DNA from: Engraulis encrasicolus
Lineage: Eukaryota; Chordata; Actinopteri; Clupeiformes; Engraulidae
Assembly (NCBI RefSeq): GCF_034702125.1
Contig: NC_085876.1
Location: forward strand, 28,101,052-28,165,051
Reading direction: 5' to 3'
Length of the DNA: 64,000 nucleotides
Shown: one piece after another, positions 21,343-32,221 of the stretch
How positions within the stretch are numbered: position 1 is the stretch's first letter
How the letters are laid out: each line of letters starts with the position of its first letter
Position numbers and translations under genes: made by a program
The notes under the pieces: generated by a model
What the model saw: the letters and a program-made list of their open reading frames with translations, nothing else
Databases searched by the model: none
What the model was told of the DNA's origin: nothing

Positions 21343-22902
21343 GGTAACACTTTATTTTAGGGACACATCTATTAGCACTAATACATAAAATATTAATGCA
21401 TGTGTAAGTAACTTGTAAGGCATGTACTAAGCAAAATAAGACAGTTGTTAAGCATGTATTCACAAATGTCTTGTTCATGCACAATAAGGGATTTATTACC
21501 AATATAACCTTAGTAAGGACCTAGTAGACCTAGATTTCTATTTATGTGTAAGCAGTAAGGGCCAGAATACAATGTGTATAAGCTCCTGGTACACTGTGTG
21601 AACAAAGAATAAGGGTCCCTATTCTAAAGTGATGCATTGCTCAGCCCAGATGGCTTAGGGCCCCCGCACTACCTAGGGCCCCCACTCTACGCCCCCCCCG
21701 GGAAGCAAAGTGTAAGAACATTTCAGATTCTATTAGTCTCAGTAGGTATGAAGATCTCACTTATTCTACTCACTATATTAATGAGTAATTGGAAGCATTA
21801 TATAGCAAGGATTGGACGTAAAGTTATCAATGACGGTGGGTGGTGAGATGTCATTTTTTCATACACCAATTAGTTTTAATTGAAAAAACCCTACAATAAA
21901 TGCAGAATATAACGATGAGTAATAGTTTGGAAGCGAAACTAAGCTATTCCTTTCTGATAAATAAGTTAATGTTTGAGAAACTTAGCTACAAGAAGTGCAG
22001 TGCATGATGGGTACGCCCTTAGTCAGAAATGCAATGCATGGCCAATGCAGCAATGATAATATTTCTGTTGTTACGTACATGGCAAATTGTTTGGATGGCA
22101 ACTAAATTTCACAAGTGAGGGGAGGAGCTAAGGACGTAGGCTCAGAGCTGGGTAGGTTGTCTGTTGGCCTAGATTGCGTACCCATCATGCACTGCACTTC
22201 TTGAAGCTAATGTTCTCAAACATTCACTTAATTATCACAAAAGAGTAGTTTAGTTTTGCTTCAAAACTATTATTCTAATGTTCTGCATTTATTTTGGGTT
22301 TTTTACAATTAAAACTCAGTGGTACATGAAAAAAAAATTACATCTCACCAACCCACCGCCATTGACAAGTGTATGTTCAGTCCTTGCTATATATAGGCTC
22401 TTATTACCTCCCTCTCATTGATATGAACAAGAGAAAACTAGATGACTCAGCTGGGTAAGTATTAATTATTTGATATTCCCTTACGCTTTGTAGGTCGGGG
22501 GGGCTAGGTAGTGCAGGCCTGGGTGGTGTTGGGGCCCTTGGACTTTGGTAGTGCAGAGGCCCTGAGCCATCTGGGCTGACCAATGCATCACTTTAGAATA
22601 GGGACCCTTATTCTGCATCTGTTTTCACACTGTTCAGGGTTTGTTCACACAGTGTGTCGGGAGCTTATACACATTGTATTCTGCCACTTACTACTTACTA
22701 ATAAATAGAAATATAGGCTTACTGGTCCTTACTAAGGTTATATTAGTAATAAATCCCTAATTGGGCATGAACAAGACATTTGTGAATACATGCTTAACAA
22801 CTGTCTTATTTTGCTTAGTACATGCCTTACAAGTTACTTACACATGCATTAATATTGTATGTATTAGTGCTAATAGATGTGTCCCTAAAATAAAGTGTTA
22901 CC
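21343..22902. mobile_element. 1.56-kb fold-back element with exact 8-bp target duplication
   Basis: Starts GGTAACACTTTATTTTAGGG and ends with its exact inverse. GATCTATG lies on both sides (21335-21342 and 22903-22910). The two halves are inverted copies of each other almost throughout. The outer arms (21343-21660 with 22560-22902) match with small indels. The inner arms share GAGATGTCATTTTTTCATA-like, GCAGAATATAACG-like and AAGTGCAGTGCATGATGGGT segments (21825-22010 with 22185-22375). Only about 160-180 bp in the centre is unpaired. No transposase is encoded. The 8-bp duplication would fit a hAT-like or similar mobilising enzyme. Confidence 0.92.
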
Positions 22903-22910
22903 GATCTATG

Positions 22911-23560
22911 TATAAATATTAAATATAAAACTGCTCAGCTCTGGCCAAAAAGGCAAGCCCGCTTCAAGCATTTTCTGCAAGAATGCAATCTAGTTTTCAT
23001 TGTTGGCCTCCAATCAGCTGTTGGCCTGATATGCCAGCAGCATGGCACTTTATTTGACATGATGGATCTGCTACCCCAGCAGTATGGCAATCTCACGGCG
23101 ATCTTGTTCTGACGATGAACACACTGATGATGACCAAGACTGTATCACACTAGAGAATATCCCTAGTCTACAGATGGGGACCCGTAGCAAGCAACAATGA
23201 TGAGGAGGAATGTGTTGGAGTTAAAACACAAGGTAGCCAAAGCCATAGCTGCAGTTACATTGGAGGATAAAGGCAGCGAAATGGAGAAAATTTGAAACTT
23301 TGACTGTAAGTGCCACACAAGGAGAAAAGATAATTCTGTGCCCAGAACACTATCCTGTATTCAGAAGCTGCCTCCAGAACTCATGTAGGCCTACAAAATG
23401 TGCCTGGATTCTGTGTCTGCTGAAAGAGAGTTGCAGGATATGAGAATTATTGGACCTCTTTAGGCAAATTGACTTACATGCGAGATGACATCATCAAATA
23501 AAAAAATGCCCATCAAAGAGTGTGTCTGAGAACGTCTTAAAGGAGAATTTCGGCCAGAGG
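22911..23560. other. Unclassified, possibly decayed coding DNA
   Basis: Phrases such as ATGGATCTGCTACCCCAGCA and GATGAACACACTGATGATGA look protein-like, but no frame stays open. I do not recognise the source. It ends near TTAAAGGAGAATTTCGGCC, which resembles a MITE start. Confidence 0.3.
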
Positions 23561-25680
23561 TGGGTCCTGGCCAATCAGGGCTAAGCACCCTGTTGTGCTG
23601 ATGTGTGCACAGGACATGCGCTACAGTTCACTCCTCATAGCAGCAGCAGAGACGGACTCTATCAGTCACATTCTTCGACGCTTCAGGATAAATTAATTTT
23701 ATGTACTTATATTTGACAGTTTCAGATTGATCCTGGTTCCACACCATCCACGTAAGTTTTGCTGTTTTTTTTTAATTGTTTTTGCTGCTTTCACGTGTGG
23801 TTTCATGTGTGCCTCTCTCCTCTCCTCTCCTCTATCTGTGTGTGTGTGTGTGTTGCCTTTACCTTTTCCATTAATAGATGAGGAAGACGGTTATGTGAGT
23901 GTGTATGTGTCTGTGCGCCAGACTGAATTTAAGAAAACTATGTATGTTTAGAATAGTGCCTCCTGGCCACAGTTGCTGTGACAGTTTAGGCACTTTCTCT
24001 AGTCACTGTCACATCCCAGCACTCAGCCCATCCCCGTTGTTTGTGAGAGAGATGTTGCACCCCCCAGCCCCCTCCCTCCCCACCTTCTACTGCTCCCCCC
24101 TCCCATTGGAGGCATTGAAGTGTGTAAGAATGCATTACTCTTTCTTATGGTGTGAGTACCTTACGTTACACACATTGACGATGTAGCCTATAGGACATGA
24201 TTATGTACTGATTTGTCTTTGTTGTTCTCGAATGAAAGGGAAATCAATTACAGAAGGGTATGAAGCCCCTTCAACAGTCACTTAATAGCCTAATCACTAA
24301 TTAGGCCTACTCATTACCACGGCCGCAGAGAGCCTTGACCTGGCCCTGGCCTAGGACAAAGTCACCTGTAAGGGCCCCCCTCTCAATGCATAAAATCTAT
24401 AGGGCCCCAATTTGGGGCCCCTTCTCTCCTTGGATCTGGGGCAACATACACATTTGCCCTCCTTTCATTGGGCCTACTCAGTGCAATTAACACATTGGCT
24501 ACCTGGCACCCATTGCTACTCAGAAGGGCCATAAATAGCAGGCCACAATGCACCTTTACCTTTCTTGCGAATTCATTGAAAACATGGACCCAAGAAAAGT
24601 AAAAGAAATAGTAGACAACAAAACTAAACACCTATATCCAGTTGGGTCATCAAAAGACCAAAAGTCTGTAATAAGAGCACGAGCAAACAAAATCCATGCT
24701 CCACATGCACATCTTGGATGCACACAGAGCCGTGAAATTAGGAATAACGCCCGCTGAGATATAAATTGATTCCCCCTCTCACATTCTCTTCGAAATCACC
24801 AAACGTTTTATTCATATTTCATTTGCAAACATGCATGTGAAGATTGTTCTCATCCTATTACTTGTGACACTGAACTTCTTATTGAGCTTATTCACCTGCA
24901 CACTGCTGTCATGCTACTAAAATGTGGGCATTATTGATTCAAAACTTAACTTCGCTTTGTCAACGCGTCATGCCTCCGAGGCATATGCACATTGGATTTT
25001 GGTTTTGGACTGCTAGAAAGCGTGACGCTCTTTCTCTGTAAACCCAACATTTCCGAGCTGATGGTGAGTTGCGTCAAGTAACATAATTCCCTCCGACGTT
25101 TGCAAACTAACTGAAGCTTTCAAAAGGTTCATTACAAATCATTCAGATTGTTTATCGCGAGGCATTCCATGAAACGCTTGGGAGGGATAATGGCACGAGC
25201 CGTCACTTCACCTTTGTTTTCTTTTATCCTACCTGCGCTTTGCTTCATCTTTTCGACTCTCTCTCTCGCTCGCTCTCTTTCCCCCTCCCTCGATTGCTGT
25301 TCTTCAAGAACATGTTCTTCGCGCCATGTCTGGGCTCTCAAGTCACTTCCAAATAACGCCAATTGCCACGAACTTAAAACATTATTTAAAGAAAGTAAAG
25401 ATGAGTTGAATTATTACCCATCCAATGTCCTGTTCCTACGTTTCTGACTCCTCATTTTTGCTGCCTTCTGTTGTGGTAGAGGTAGTAGAAAGGGATGCAT
25501 TTAATTTGGCTTTTATTACACGCAGATTTACATGAAGTGCACCTTTCTTCGTGTGTTTCGCTGCGCCTCCCCAGGGACTCTTTGGTGTCTAGATTTTAGC
25601 CTAATAATCTGCTGTGGTCCTACCGGTGGCTGAGCCGTCATGGTGAATATTTATGCATAATACAGGTGATCATTACATTC
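23561..25680. other. No gene seen
   Basis: Holds a GT tract (23838-23853), a C-rich block near 24060-24110, a G/C-run repeat (24340-24425) similar to one near 16.8 kb, and CT-rich DNA near 25255-25295. No exon, RNA gene or transposon end is recognised. Confidence 0.45.
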
Positions 25681-25885
25681 AGAATAACCTAAGTGACGAA
25701 ACTGAATTAAAAACATTTCCCCATGGTCCAACCAGGCCACACCAAAATTTGGGCTGGGATATGTCCCGATAGTTATAATGGCCACTAAGGCATTGCCCAC
25801 TCCACATCTGCCTAGAAACACCTTCGGTGTCCCCTGTTATATGATTATGTCTCAACACCTTGGTTAGAGCTATTTTGACCAAACA

Positions 25886-27110
25886 ATGACGCTGTTTGCA
25901 GGGGAACAACTGTATTATACAACAAAGGGGAAGACAAGGAGAAATGTGGTGGTTTCTGCCAGGGAGGCCAGCCAGATATTCAAAGAATTTCATGACAGCC
26001 CCACTGGTGCCCAATGCCCATTGTGGCAGAGACAAAACAAAAATGGCCATAATGGGCAGGTGTTACTTCTCACACTCATTTATTGCTTCTTGAAAGTGCA
26101 GTGGCATAACATGTCCCGCCTCCCCCCACCTCACCCCCAGGTGAATGAACCCCTGGAGCTCCTGGGAATGGACCTTGAGGGCAAGGTCAGCCCCACAAAA
26201 TCCAGGAATAATTACATCTGTGTAATAGTGGACTACTACACAAAGTGGGCGGAGGCCTTCCCCATTCCTAACAAGCAGGCAGATGTGGTGGCAGATTGCA
26301 TTCTTAAGTTTTTCTACAAATTTGGCGCACCACACTGAATCTTAACAGATAAATGCACAGAGTTTGTAAATGAGGTCAGAGTCCTGGCTTGTTTATTTAA
26401 ACTCATTTCAATGGTATTTTTATGTGGGTTGTCAACATGCATTGTCTGTCATTTGCTACAGTTGAATCAGAACCTCTGTGACTACCTCGGTGTAGAGCAT
26501 AGCTTATGTGCAACCTACCACCCTCAGGCCAATGGGCTGGTGGAGAGGTTGAATGGCACAATTCAAAGGTATGTACAGATTGTTGGGACCACACACATAC
26601 ACCTTTCTGAGAGAAGTGCTTAGTCACTGTAGGGCATTGTGCAAGTTGGTGAAGAACAGGCCGGACACATGGGATGACTATTTGGAACCCTTGATGTTCG
26701 GCCTGAGGACCGAGAAGCAAATCACCACCAACTTCAGCCCTTCCTTATGTTTGGGCGTGAGGCACGATACCCTTGTGAGGTGCCAGAGGTTTTTGATGTA
26801 GGTTCTTTTCCTTCCTGTTACTATTGTGATACACTCATTCTAAATAAACATTTCATTCATCTTTCATTTTTGGCCTACTATCTAAAGGTGGACAGCACAG
26901 TGGGACAACCTTAATAAAGAATTTGTCTCTCAGGGCATCGCCTTGAGAGACAGCTTGAAGTCCATTATTATTAAAAATGTGGAGGAAAAAAAACAGGCGA
27001 GGCGGAAAAGGGCCAAGCCTTGTGAACTGCTTGTTGGACAAACTGTGCTATGGAAGACCATTCAGAGGAAGAATATTCGGAATATGAGTATGGTATAGTC
27101 ATCCCAAAGG
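25886..27110 (+). pseudogene. Gypsy-type integrase gene (GIN/KRBA2-like), intron-bearing, decayed
   Basis: The first exon region shows FHDSPTGA, part of the HHCC-type zinc-binding segment, and then the catalytic core: EPLELLGMDLEGK (first Asp), YYTKWAEAFPI and FYKFGAPH. A TGA stop replaces the expected Arg codon right after APH, then ILTDKCTEFVNE (second Asp) follows. An intron-like gap (26375-26461, GT..AG) joins in phase to LNQNLCDYLG and YHPQANGLVERLNG (catalytic Glu). After frameshifts comes TWDDYLEPLMFGLRTEKQ. A second intron-like gap (26798-26887) leads to a basic tail with LLVGQTVLWKTIQRKN. Cellular integrase-derived genes of this kind are known in vertebrates. Here the stop and at least three frameshifts make it non-functional. 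Confidence 0.8.
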
Positions 27111-27160
27111 GATCAACAGGGACCATCTCAAGCCTTTGAAAGTCGAGGCACCACGCATCC

Positions 27161-27447
27161 CTGTGTGTCAGCTCAAACATAAATACATTCTCTGGCCTTC
27201 AGCCTGCCAGAAAGCGACCATTATGGCGGCTTTTCGTGCATCTTGTGGCATAGATGGTATCATTGGTGCCATTGATGGTTACCACATTAAGCTACAGAGG
27301 CCCAAAGTGCAGGGTGACAGCTACATCAATAGACAGATCTATTTCTATATTCTGCTGCAGGCCATTGTGGATGACAAGGGGAGAATGATCGACACCTTTG
27401 CTGGACCACCAGGGAGGGTTCATGATGAGAACCTCCACATTCATTGA
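27161..27447 (+). pseudogene. PIF/Harbinger transposase fragment 1
   Basis: Contains YILWPSACQKATIMAAFRA, GIIGAIDGYHIKL (first catalytic Asp), then INRQIYFYILLQAIVDDKGR and FAGPPGRVHDENL (second Asp within RVHD). The order and spacing match DDE transposases of the Harbinger/HARBI1 type. Both the N-terminal HTH region and the part with the final Glu are missing. The start is a fusion to the end of the integrase relic. A second fragment at 32222-32508 overlaps the same segment. Confidence 0.88.
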
Positions 27448-27477
27448 GAATTGGCAACAGCACATGACGGTTACGTG

Positions 27478-27593
27478 GCGCTATTCCGACATGTCGCTAT
27501 TCCGACGTTAATGTCTATTGTCAGAATACCAACATTCCACCGTCCGCCGCTATTCCGACATCCCTAACCTTAACCCTAACCCTAACCCTAGGG
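27478..27593. repeat. CGCTATTCCGACAT block with telomere-like CCCTAA repeats
   Basis: GCTATTCCGACAT occurs near 27480 and 27549, with a partial copy TCGCTATTCCGACG at 27495. It is followed directly by CCCTAACC, TTAACCCTAACCC and TAACCCTAGGG (27562-27593), an interstitial telomere-type array of about four units. An inverted partner block is at 30615-30690. Confidence 0.85.
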
Positions 27594-27595
27594 AC

Positions 27596-28021
27596 AAGCC
27601 TCCACCACTACAGATGTGGACAGGGAACACACAACTCCTTAAATATGTGCTGAACAGCCACAGTGATGGGGGGAAGCCTGTTGTGCAGACCCTCTCGCTC
27701 AAGACTTCTAATATAGTGTACTGTTTAAAGTGCCAACAATGCCGCAAGCTGTATGTAGGCGAAACTGGGGAAACGTTGCTCACCAGAGCGAAACAACATC
27801 TGTATCACCTCCGCAGAGGTGACACTAGCAGTGTGTTATACGACCACTTCCAGACTTGTGCTCTTCGACAAGTGGTCTTTTCGGGTTTAGAATCTTCCCC
27901 GTTCTGGTCCCTGGGGGCTAGGCATCGCACAGAGATCCTTTGGATAAATGCGCTTCGCACATATGCCCCCTGGGGTCTGAACAATGCCCCCGACAGTAGA
28001 GTCTCTTCCGACTCTGACTGA
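27596..28021 (+). pseudogene. Penelope-type GIY-YIG endonuclease fragment
   Basis: A frame of about 140 codons has SNIVYCLKCQQC (the GIY-equivalent plus a zinc-binding CxxC), KLYVGETGETLLTRAKQH (YVG for YIG, with the catalytic Arg in TRAKQH), FQTC, and RHRTEILWINALRTYAPWGLN (candidate catalytic Glu in TEILWI and the conserved GLN end). This is the C-terminal nuclease of Penelope-like retroelements of fish. The upstream reverse transcriptase is absent. The frame itself is open through to a stop at 28019-28021, with no internal break. The element may be 5'-truncated, or the nuclease may be used by another element type. Confidence 0.8.
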
Positions 28022-28820
28022 ATTTTTTCTCCAGACACCCAACTAAGTTTGTAATAGATAACCCCCTCCTTTTCTAATTTTTATAATCTAATCTGTGCTA
28101 GCCTCCTCAGTCGTGCTATTTTTTACACAGTCCCCCACACCTTGCTACTTTACAACGTAGCAACCACTCTCTTGAATTCCAACGGCTCTGAGTTCATCAC
28201 AACTCTCTTACTGGAGAGTGATTTTCTCACCTTACCCCATCCTGCTCAGTCCCCCTCTCCTTCTCTCACAGAATCTCGTCATGTTGCTCACCTAGTCCCT
28301 TTTGGGGTCTGTTCATCCTTTTCTTGTGTGGCATTTCAACCAGCTACCGTTACAATTTCACGGTGCTGTTACAAGCATATTACTAGCTTATAGCCAACTA
28401 ATCACGCTGCTCTTAAGTAAATACTCTATCTATAAACAATAACATCTATGCCGTTGAGCCAACTTCTCCACTGTCTGACCCCTACTGGTGAAAACCTTGA
28501 GTCGCTTGATTTCTCCCCCTTCTCTCTTTCTCGCCCTCTCTCTCCTCCTCCTCTCTCTCTCCCTCTCTCTTTCTCTTTTTTTTCTAATTTTATTGCTACA
28601 TTGATAGTTCAATTTCTAGGAGATGTCCTCCCTACTGCCATCCCTTTACAGTTTCCAAATCCCCCAGCACTTCTTATGAGTTTCGTTTGCTGTTTGTTAT
28701 TTATTAATTTAGTTTTCATTTCCTTGCCCTCTTAGTTCTCACACCCCCCCCCATGTTTGCAGTAGTGTGTAGAATTTTTTGGTTTGATTATTTTATTACT
28801 GTCTTGGCTTTTTTACACGT
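28022..28820. other. 3' flank of the GIY-YIG fragment, no gene
   Basis: AT-rich with a CT-rich block at 28520-28575. No open frame or element end is recognised. Confidence 0.5.
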
Positions 28821-28828
28821 GTGTCTTG

Positions 28829-29945
28829 TCCCCTTAATAATATATTATTAGTATCAGTTCCGGGTCTGAAGGCTGTTCCCCTTGACGGACCTCCTGGAGG
28901 CAGCACCTGCCATTGTCGGGCTGAGATGCTGCGTGTCATTGTCGGCGACCTATATGACACCAGAGCGCTCCCCATGCATCTGTTAACAGCCGACATGCTT
29001 CCAGCGGGCCAACGGCTAGTTGGCAGCATCTCTGCACAGGATTTGTCACATCAGTTGACGAAAGATCAGATCTTCTCCTTCCCTCATGTCTTTGGGAGAG
29101 GGAAACAACTTGCTGAAGCTGCTGGCCTAGATGTCAGTGACTGCATCCTCCAAGGGTTGGCGGAGCTGAAAGTAAAGTATTTCCCCTTCATGAGAAGCAA
29201 AGATCCAAAGAACCGCTACTGTGTCAGGAGGGTGCCTGACACCTACCAAGCGGTGCATTCTCGAAACGAGGAGCCAACAGAGGAGGCCAAGATTGCGACA
29301 CTTGCCAGCGTCATTGCCACTGAGCTGGAGAGCCGCAAGATATGCTACTCAGGACCTTGTAAAAATATCTGACCTATGGGATGCCCTGGCTGCCCATGGT
29401 CCTGAGGCGGCTCCCTAGACTGGAAGGCGATGACAAGCTGAAAACACTGGCATTCATCAGTGCAGTGGCTTTGAAGATGAACAACGAATTTGTTGAATAT
29501 GAGGCCCTGCGGGACTCAAACAGGGACATGCCTGTCAGCCAAGACACCCTGAAGAGGAAGGCGATCCTGGCCCCTGAGCTGATGGAAAATTTCAGTGTTC
29601 AAGATGTTCAAGCTCCACAAAGCCATCCCGTACAGGGTGTTTACACCAAAGCCTGCCGTTAAATCTGAGGCCAAGAAAGCGCCTAAAGAACAAATTCAAG
29701 AAGAGGAAGTGCCAGAGATAGAAACGCAGCACGAATACGTATCAATGTTCTCCAGGAGCAAGGTCTTGGCTGGAACAGCTAAGCTGAGGTGGATGGCACG
29801 GGAAATGGACCAGGCAACAGCACATCCGGACATGACACACAAGGAAGCTTACAGACAGTATGTTATTGCATGCCAGCAAATGGAAATGCACATGAGGACG
29901 GAGATCTCCTTCACAAAGAAGAGGAGACAACTCTTGAAGTCTTAA
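28829..29945 (+). pseudogene. Unrecognised coding remnant, ~370 codons in three segments
   Basis: Three adjoining open stretches read like a single protein. 28829-29372 includes VIVGDLYDTRALPMHLL and KYFPFMRSKDPKNRYCVRR. 29363-29620 in another frame includes MPWLPMVLRRLP, LAFISAVALKMNN and AILAPELMENFS. 29600-29945, back in the first frame, includes KLRWMAREMD, HKEAYRQYVIACQQMEMHM and ends KKRRQLLKS before a stop. The composition is that of a real protein, with no repeats, no signal peptide and a Lys/Arg-rich tail. I do not recognise the family. It could be a captured or processed host gene, or the second frame of the flanking mobile element. Two frameshifts argue it is inactive. Confidence 0.55.
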
Positions 29946-30339
29946 AAAGGATGACTCACTGTAAATATTGTAAATAGTTCAATCAAATAACAAAAAAACC
30001 CAAAAATCCAGTTCCTAGGACCAAAACAAAAGCCTTTACTCTTGTGGTGTAACAGCAACACAGCCATCCTTTGGGTGGCAGTACCAGGTGCAACTCCTGG
30101 TAAGAGACGGTTATTCAGTTCAGGAACCAAAGGTTTTAACCCTTACTTTCAAAAATGGGGGACTTTGGCAAAAAAAAGTTGGGGTGCGAAAATAAAGTTC
30201 ACCAAAATCTATACCAATAGACTCCAAATGACCTGAAACGTGCTCCTAACAACTTTCCTGGGGACGTTTTTTGGCTGTGGGACTTTTTCGTCCGACGCGT
30301 CTCCATTGAAATACATAGGAAAAATGGTTTTTCGCGAAT

Positions 30340-30457
30340 ATCTCCGGAACGGTACGTCGTAGAGACTCGGGGGTTGGTCGCGTCAGACATAATTTGGGGT
30401 CAAGGAACACGCCTGTCTTGGTCCCAAGTCTCTACGACCTTGCGTTCCGGAGATATG
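30340..30457. repeat. Inverted repeat with ~28-bp arms
   Basis: ATCTCCGGAACG..GTCGTAGAGACT near 30341 faces its inverse near 30427, separated by about 58 nt. Two short insertions differ between the arms. Confidence 0.85.
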
Positions 30458-30614
30458 AGCAAAATAAAGTTGTTTCCGGCCGTAGCTCCGCCCCCGAACG
30501 TCGTAGAAACTTCGCGACACTTTGACGTTAAAGCTGAGGTCCGTCCGAACACGTGGATATAAGTTACTACTCGGTGTGACTTTCAGGGCCCAAATGGTAG
30601 GGGGGTACCATCCG

Positions 30615-30690
30615 GAGTTTTAACCCTATATCCTAACCCTAACCTTAAGAAAGTGTTGGAATAGCGGCATGTCGGAATAGCGATTGCCCC
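30615..30690. repeat. CCCTAA block with inverted CGCTATTCCGACAT
   Basis: TTTTAACCCTATATCCTAAC and CCTAACCTTAAG are followed by TTGGAATAGCGGCATGTCGG and AATAGCGATT. The last part is the inverse of the block at 27478. The telomere-like units run in the same orientation at both places. Confidence 0.8.
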
Positions 30691-30872
30691 CCCCTGGGGG
30701 ACAGCGCCTGCATTGGCTAGGGTTCCCCCTTCATCATTTGCCCTATGAGGGATAATGGCACCCCTAACACCTGCAGAAGTCTGAAGCAATGCAGCCATAA
30801 GTAGAGGGAGAGAGGTGGTTGAGAATTGTTTCGGCCGTCTGAAGTGTGTGTTTTATACAGTATCCGTTCTCC
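30691..30872 (+). pseudogene. Harbinger transposase C-terminal fragment
   Basis: Reads REVVENCFGRLK and then a few residues before the MITE at 30876. VVENxFGRLK is the conserved stretch holding the last catalytic Glu of Harbinger transposases. A repeated version occurs at 31540-31640 (VENHFGHLK, WRRIHDLQ). Confidence 0.65.
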
Positions 30873-30875
30873 TTA

Positions 30876-31387
30876 AGCCAGGCATACACTGTGCGATATT
30901 TTCACTCGTGGGTCTTAAGCTTCTGCTCACACTGCACGATGGAATTTCACTGTTTAAAAGTCCACAGCAGACGACTCACGTCCTCACACTACACGAGCCG
31001 ACAGTCGGATGCGAGCGAAATGCTTCCTCTGTACCACGCGACAGGCATGTTTCCCCGGTCTACAGAGGAGGGAACTTGCGCACCTGAGGTGGAGATGAGG
31101 TCGCACGGCCCTATTAATTTGTGCATGTGAAGTGTCAAATCGGGTCGTAGCACTGCTTTAACTGTGCGATTTACGCACGAGCCACGACCAGAATTTCAAA
31201 CCGTTTTGATTTTCTTGCGACCCTGCGATTGCACGATCGTGAGGCAAAATCGCTTGTCGTTACCACATGTACACTGCATGATGCGAGACTCAAGATTGAC
31301 CTGCGATTGCGCAAGAAATCGGCCCGACTCTTAAAAAGTCGTGCGAGTGCCAAATCGGGGCAAAAGTCGCACAGTGTAAGTCCAGCT
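30876..31387 (-). mobile_element. Harbinger-type MITE, family H1, copy 3
   Basis: The 512-bp element starts AGCCAGGCATACACTGTGCG, and its end reverse-complements to AGCTGGACTTACACTGTGCG. TTA lies on each side (30873-30875 and 31388-31390). It is the inverted, closely similar counterpart of 12562-13078 and is inserted in a decayed Harbinger transposase. Confidence 0.92.
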
Positions 31388-31539
31388 TTATCCTAAACGA
31401 ACCTGCGCTTGCTTGTTTGAGGCATTAACTTTCTAGAGGGACTTACTCCCCCTAGTGGCGTAGGCGGAATTACAGGGATCAAAATCAGTGTTTACGGTCT
31501 TAGTTGATAAACAGGTAAACTTGAGGTCCACTCGGTGAC

Positions 31540-31775
31540 ACTAACACCCACAGAAGTCTGAAGCAATGCAGCCATAAGTAGAGGGAGAGTGGTTGAGAAT
31601 CATTTTGGCCATCTGAAGTGCTGCTGGAGACGAATACACGATCTCCAGAACACCTGAATTGGCTCTGTTGAAACTCTCATAATTTGGACTTCGATATTCC
31701 CGTTGTTGATATTACATTTTCCCAGCATTCCATTGAAGTGCTCAAATGAAAAACACCAAAAAGAATAAACTGGTA
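31540..31775 (+). pseudogene. Second Harbinger C-terminal and 3' flank fragment
   Basis: CAGAAGTCTGAAGCAATGCA onward repeats the stretch before the MITE at 30876. It then continues past the VEN..GxLK segment into CCAGAACACCTGAATTGGCT and CCCAGCATTCCATTGAAG. The latter stretch recurs at 32700-32845. Stops prevent translation. Confidence 0.6.
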
Positions 31776-31799
31776 AACATAGGACCCAGGGAACATAGG

Positions 31800-32140
31800 G
31801 ATGACCCCTGCATGTCCACCTGACATTTACTGAATATTTCTTCTTGACTGTGCTATGCACTTTCACCAACGTTTTTGCAATAATCGCTGCCTTCTCCTTT
31901 CTATCAGTGATGGCTCTCTCACCGTCTATCAACACTGGGTAATCCTTTCCATTTCCCTTCATTTTTTATCATGCCCCATACCCTCTCTACTCTAGTCCAG
32001 CCAATAGAGCGGCAGAATTCCCTCCAGTATTCTCTCTTCGCCCTTCTCACTGTTCTCCTTACTACAGCTTGCTGCTGCTTATATTCAATCAGGCTTTGGA
32101 AGTTGTGCGTCCTCAGCCATGCCCAGTTTGACACCTTAGT
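31800..32140 (-). pseudogene. LINE fragment, linker between endonuclease and RT
   Basis: The minus strand reads RAKREYWREFCRSIGWTRV, VWGMIKNEGK, DYPVLIDGERAITDRKEKA and AKTLVKVHS across one frameshift near 31950. This matches the region ahead of the reverse transcriptase in jockey/I-type LINEs of fish, the same general type whose RT lies at 45926-47230. The fragment separates two Harbinger pieces. Confidence 0.65.
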
Positions 32141-32221
32141 GACACAACTTCAGGCATTCCCAAACAATAGCCTACTACTTGGAATGTGGCATTACAGAAG
32201 ATAGTCCTCATATTCGTGTGG

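Noticed and set aside
24548..24757. 69-codon open frame
   Set aside because: No recognisable domain, no splice context and no repeat relation. It could be chance.
27562..27593. True chromosome end or telomere
   Set aside because: Only about four CCCTAA units, embedded in dispersed repeats with unrelated sequence on both sides. An interstitial tract is the simpler reading.
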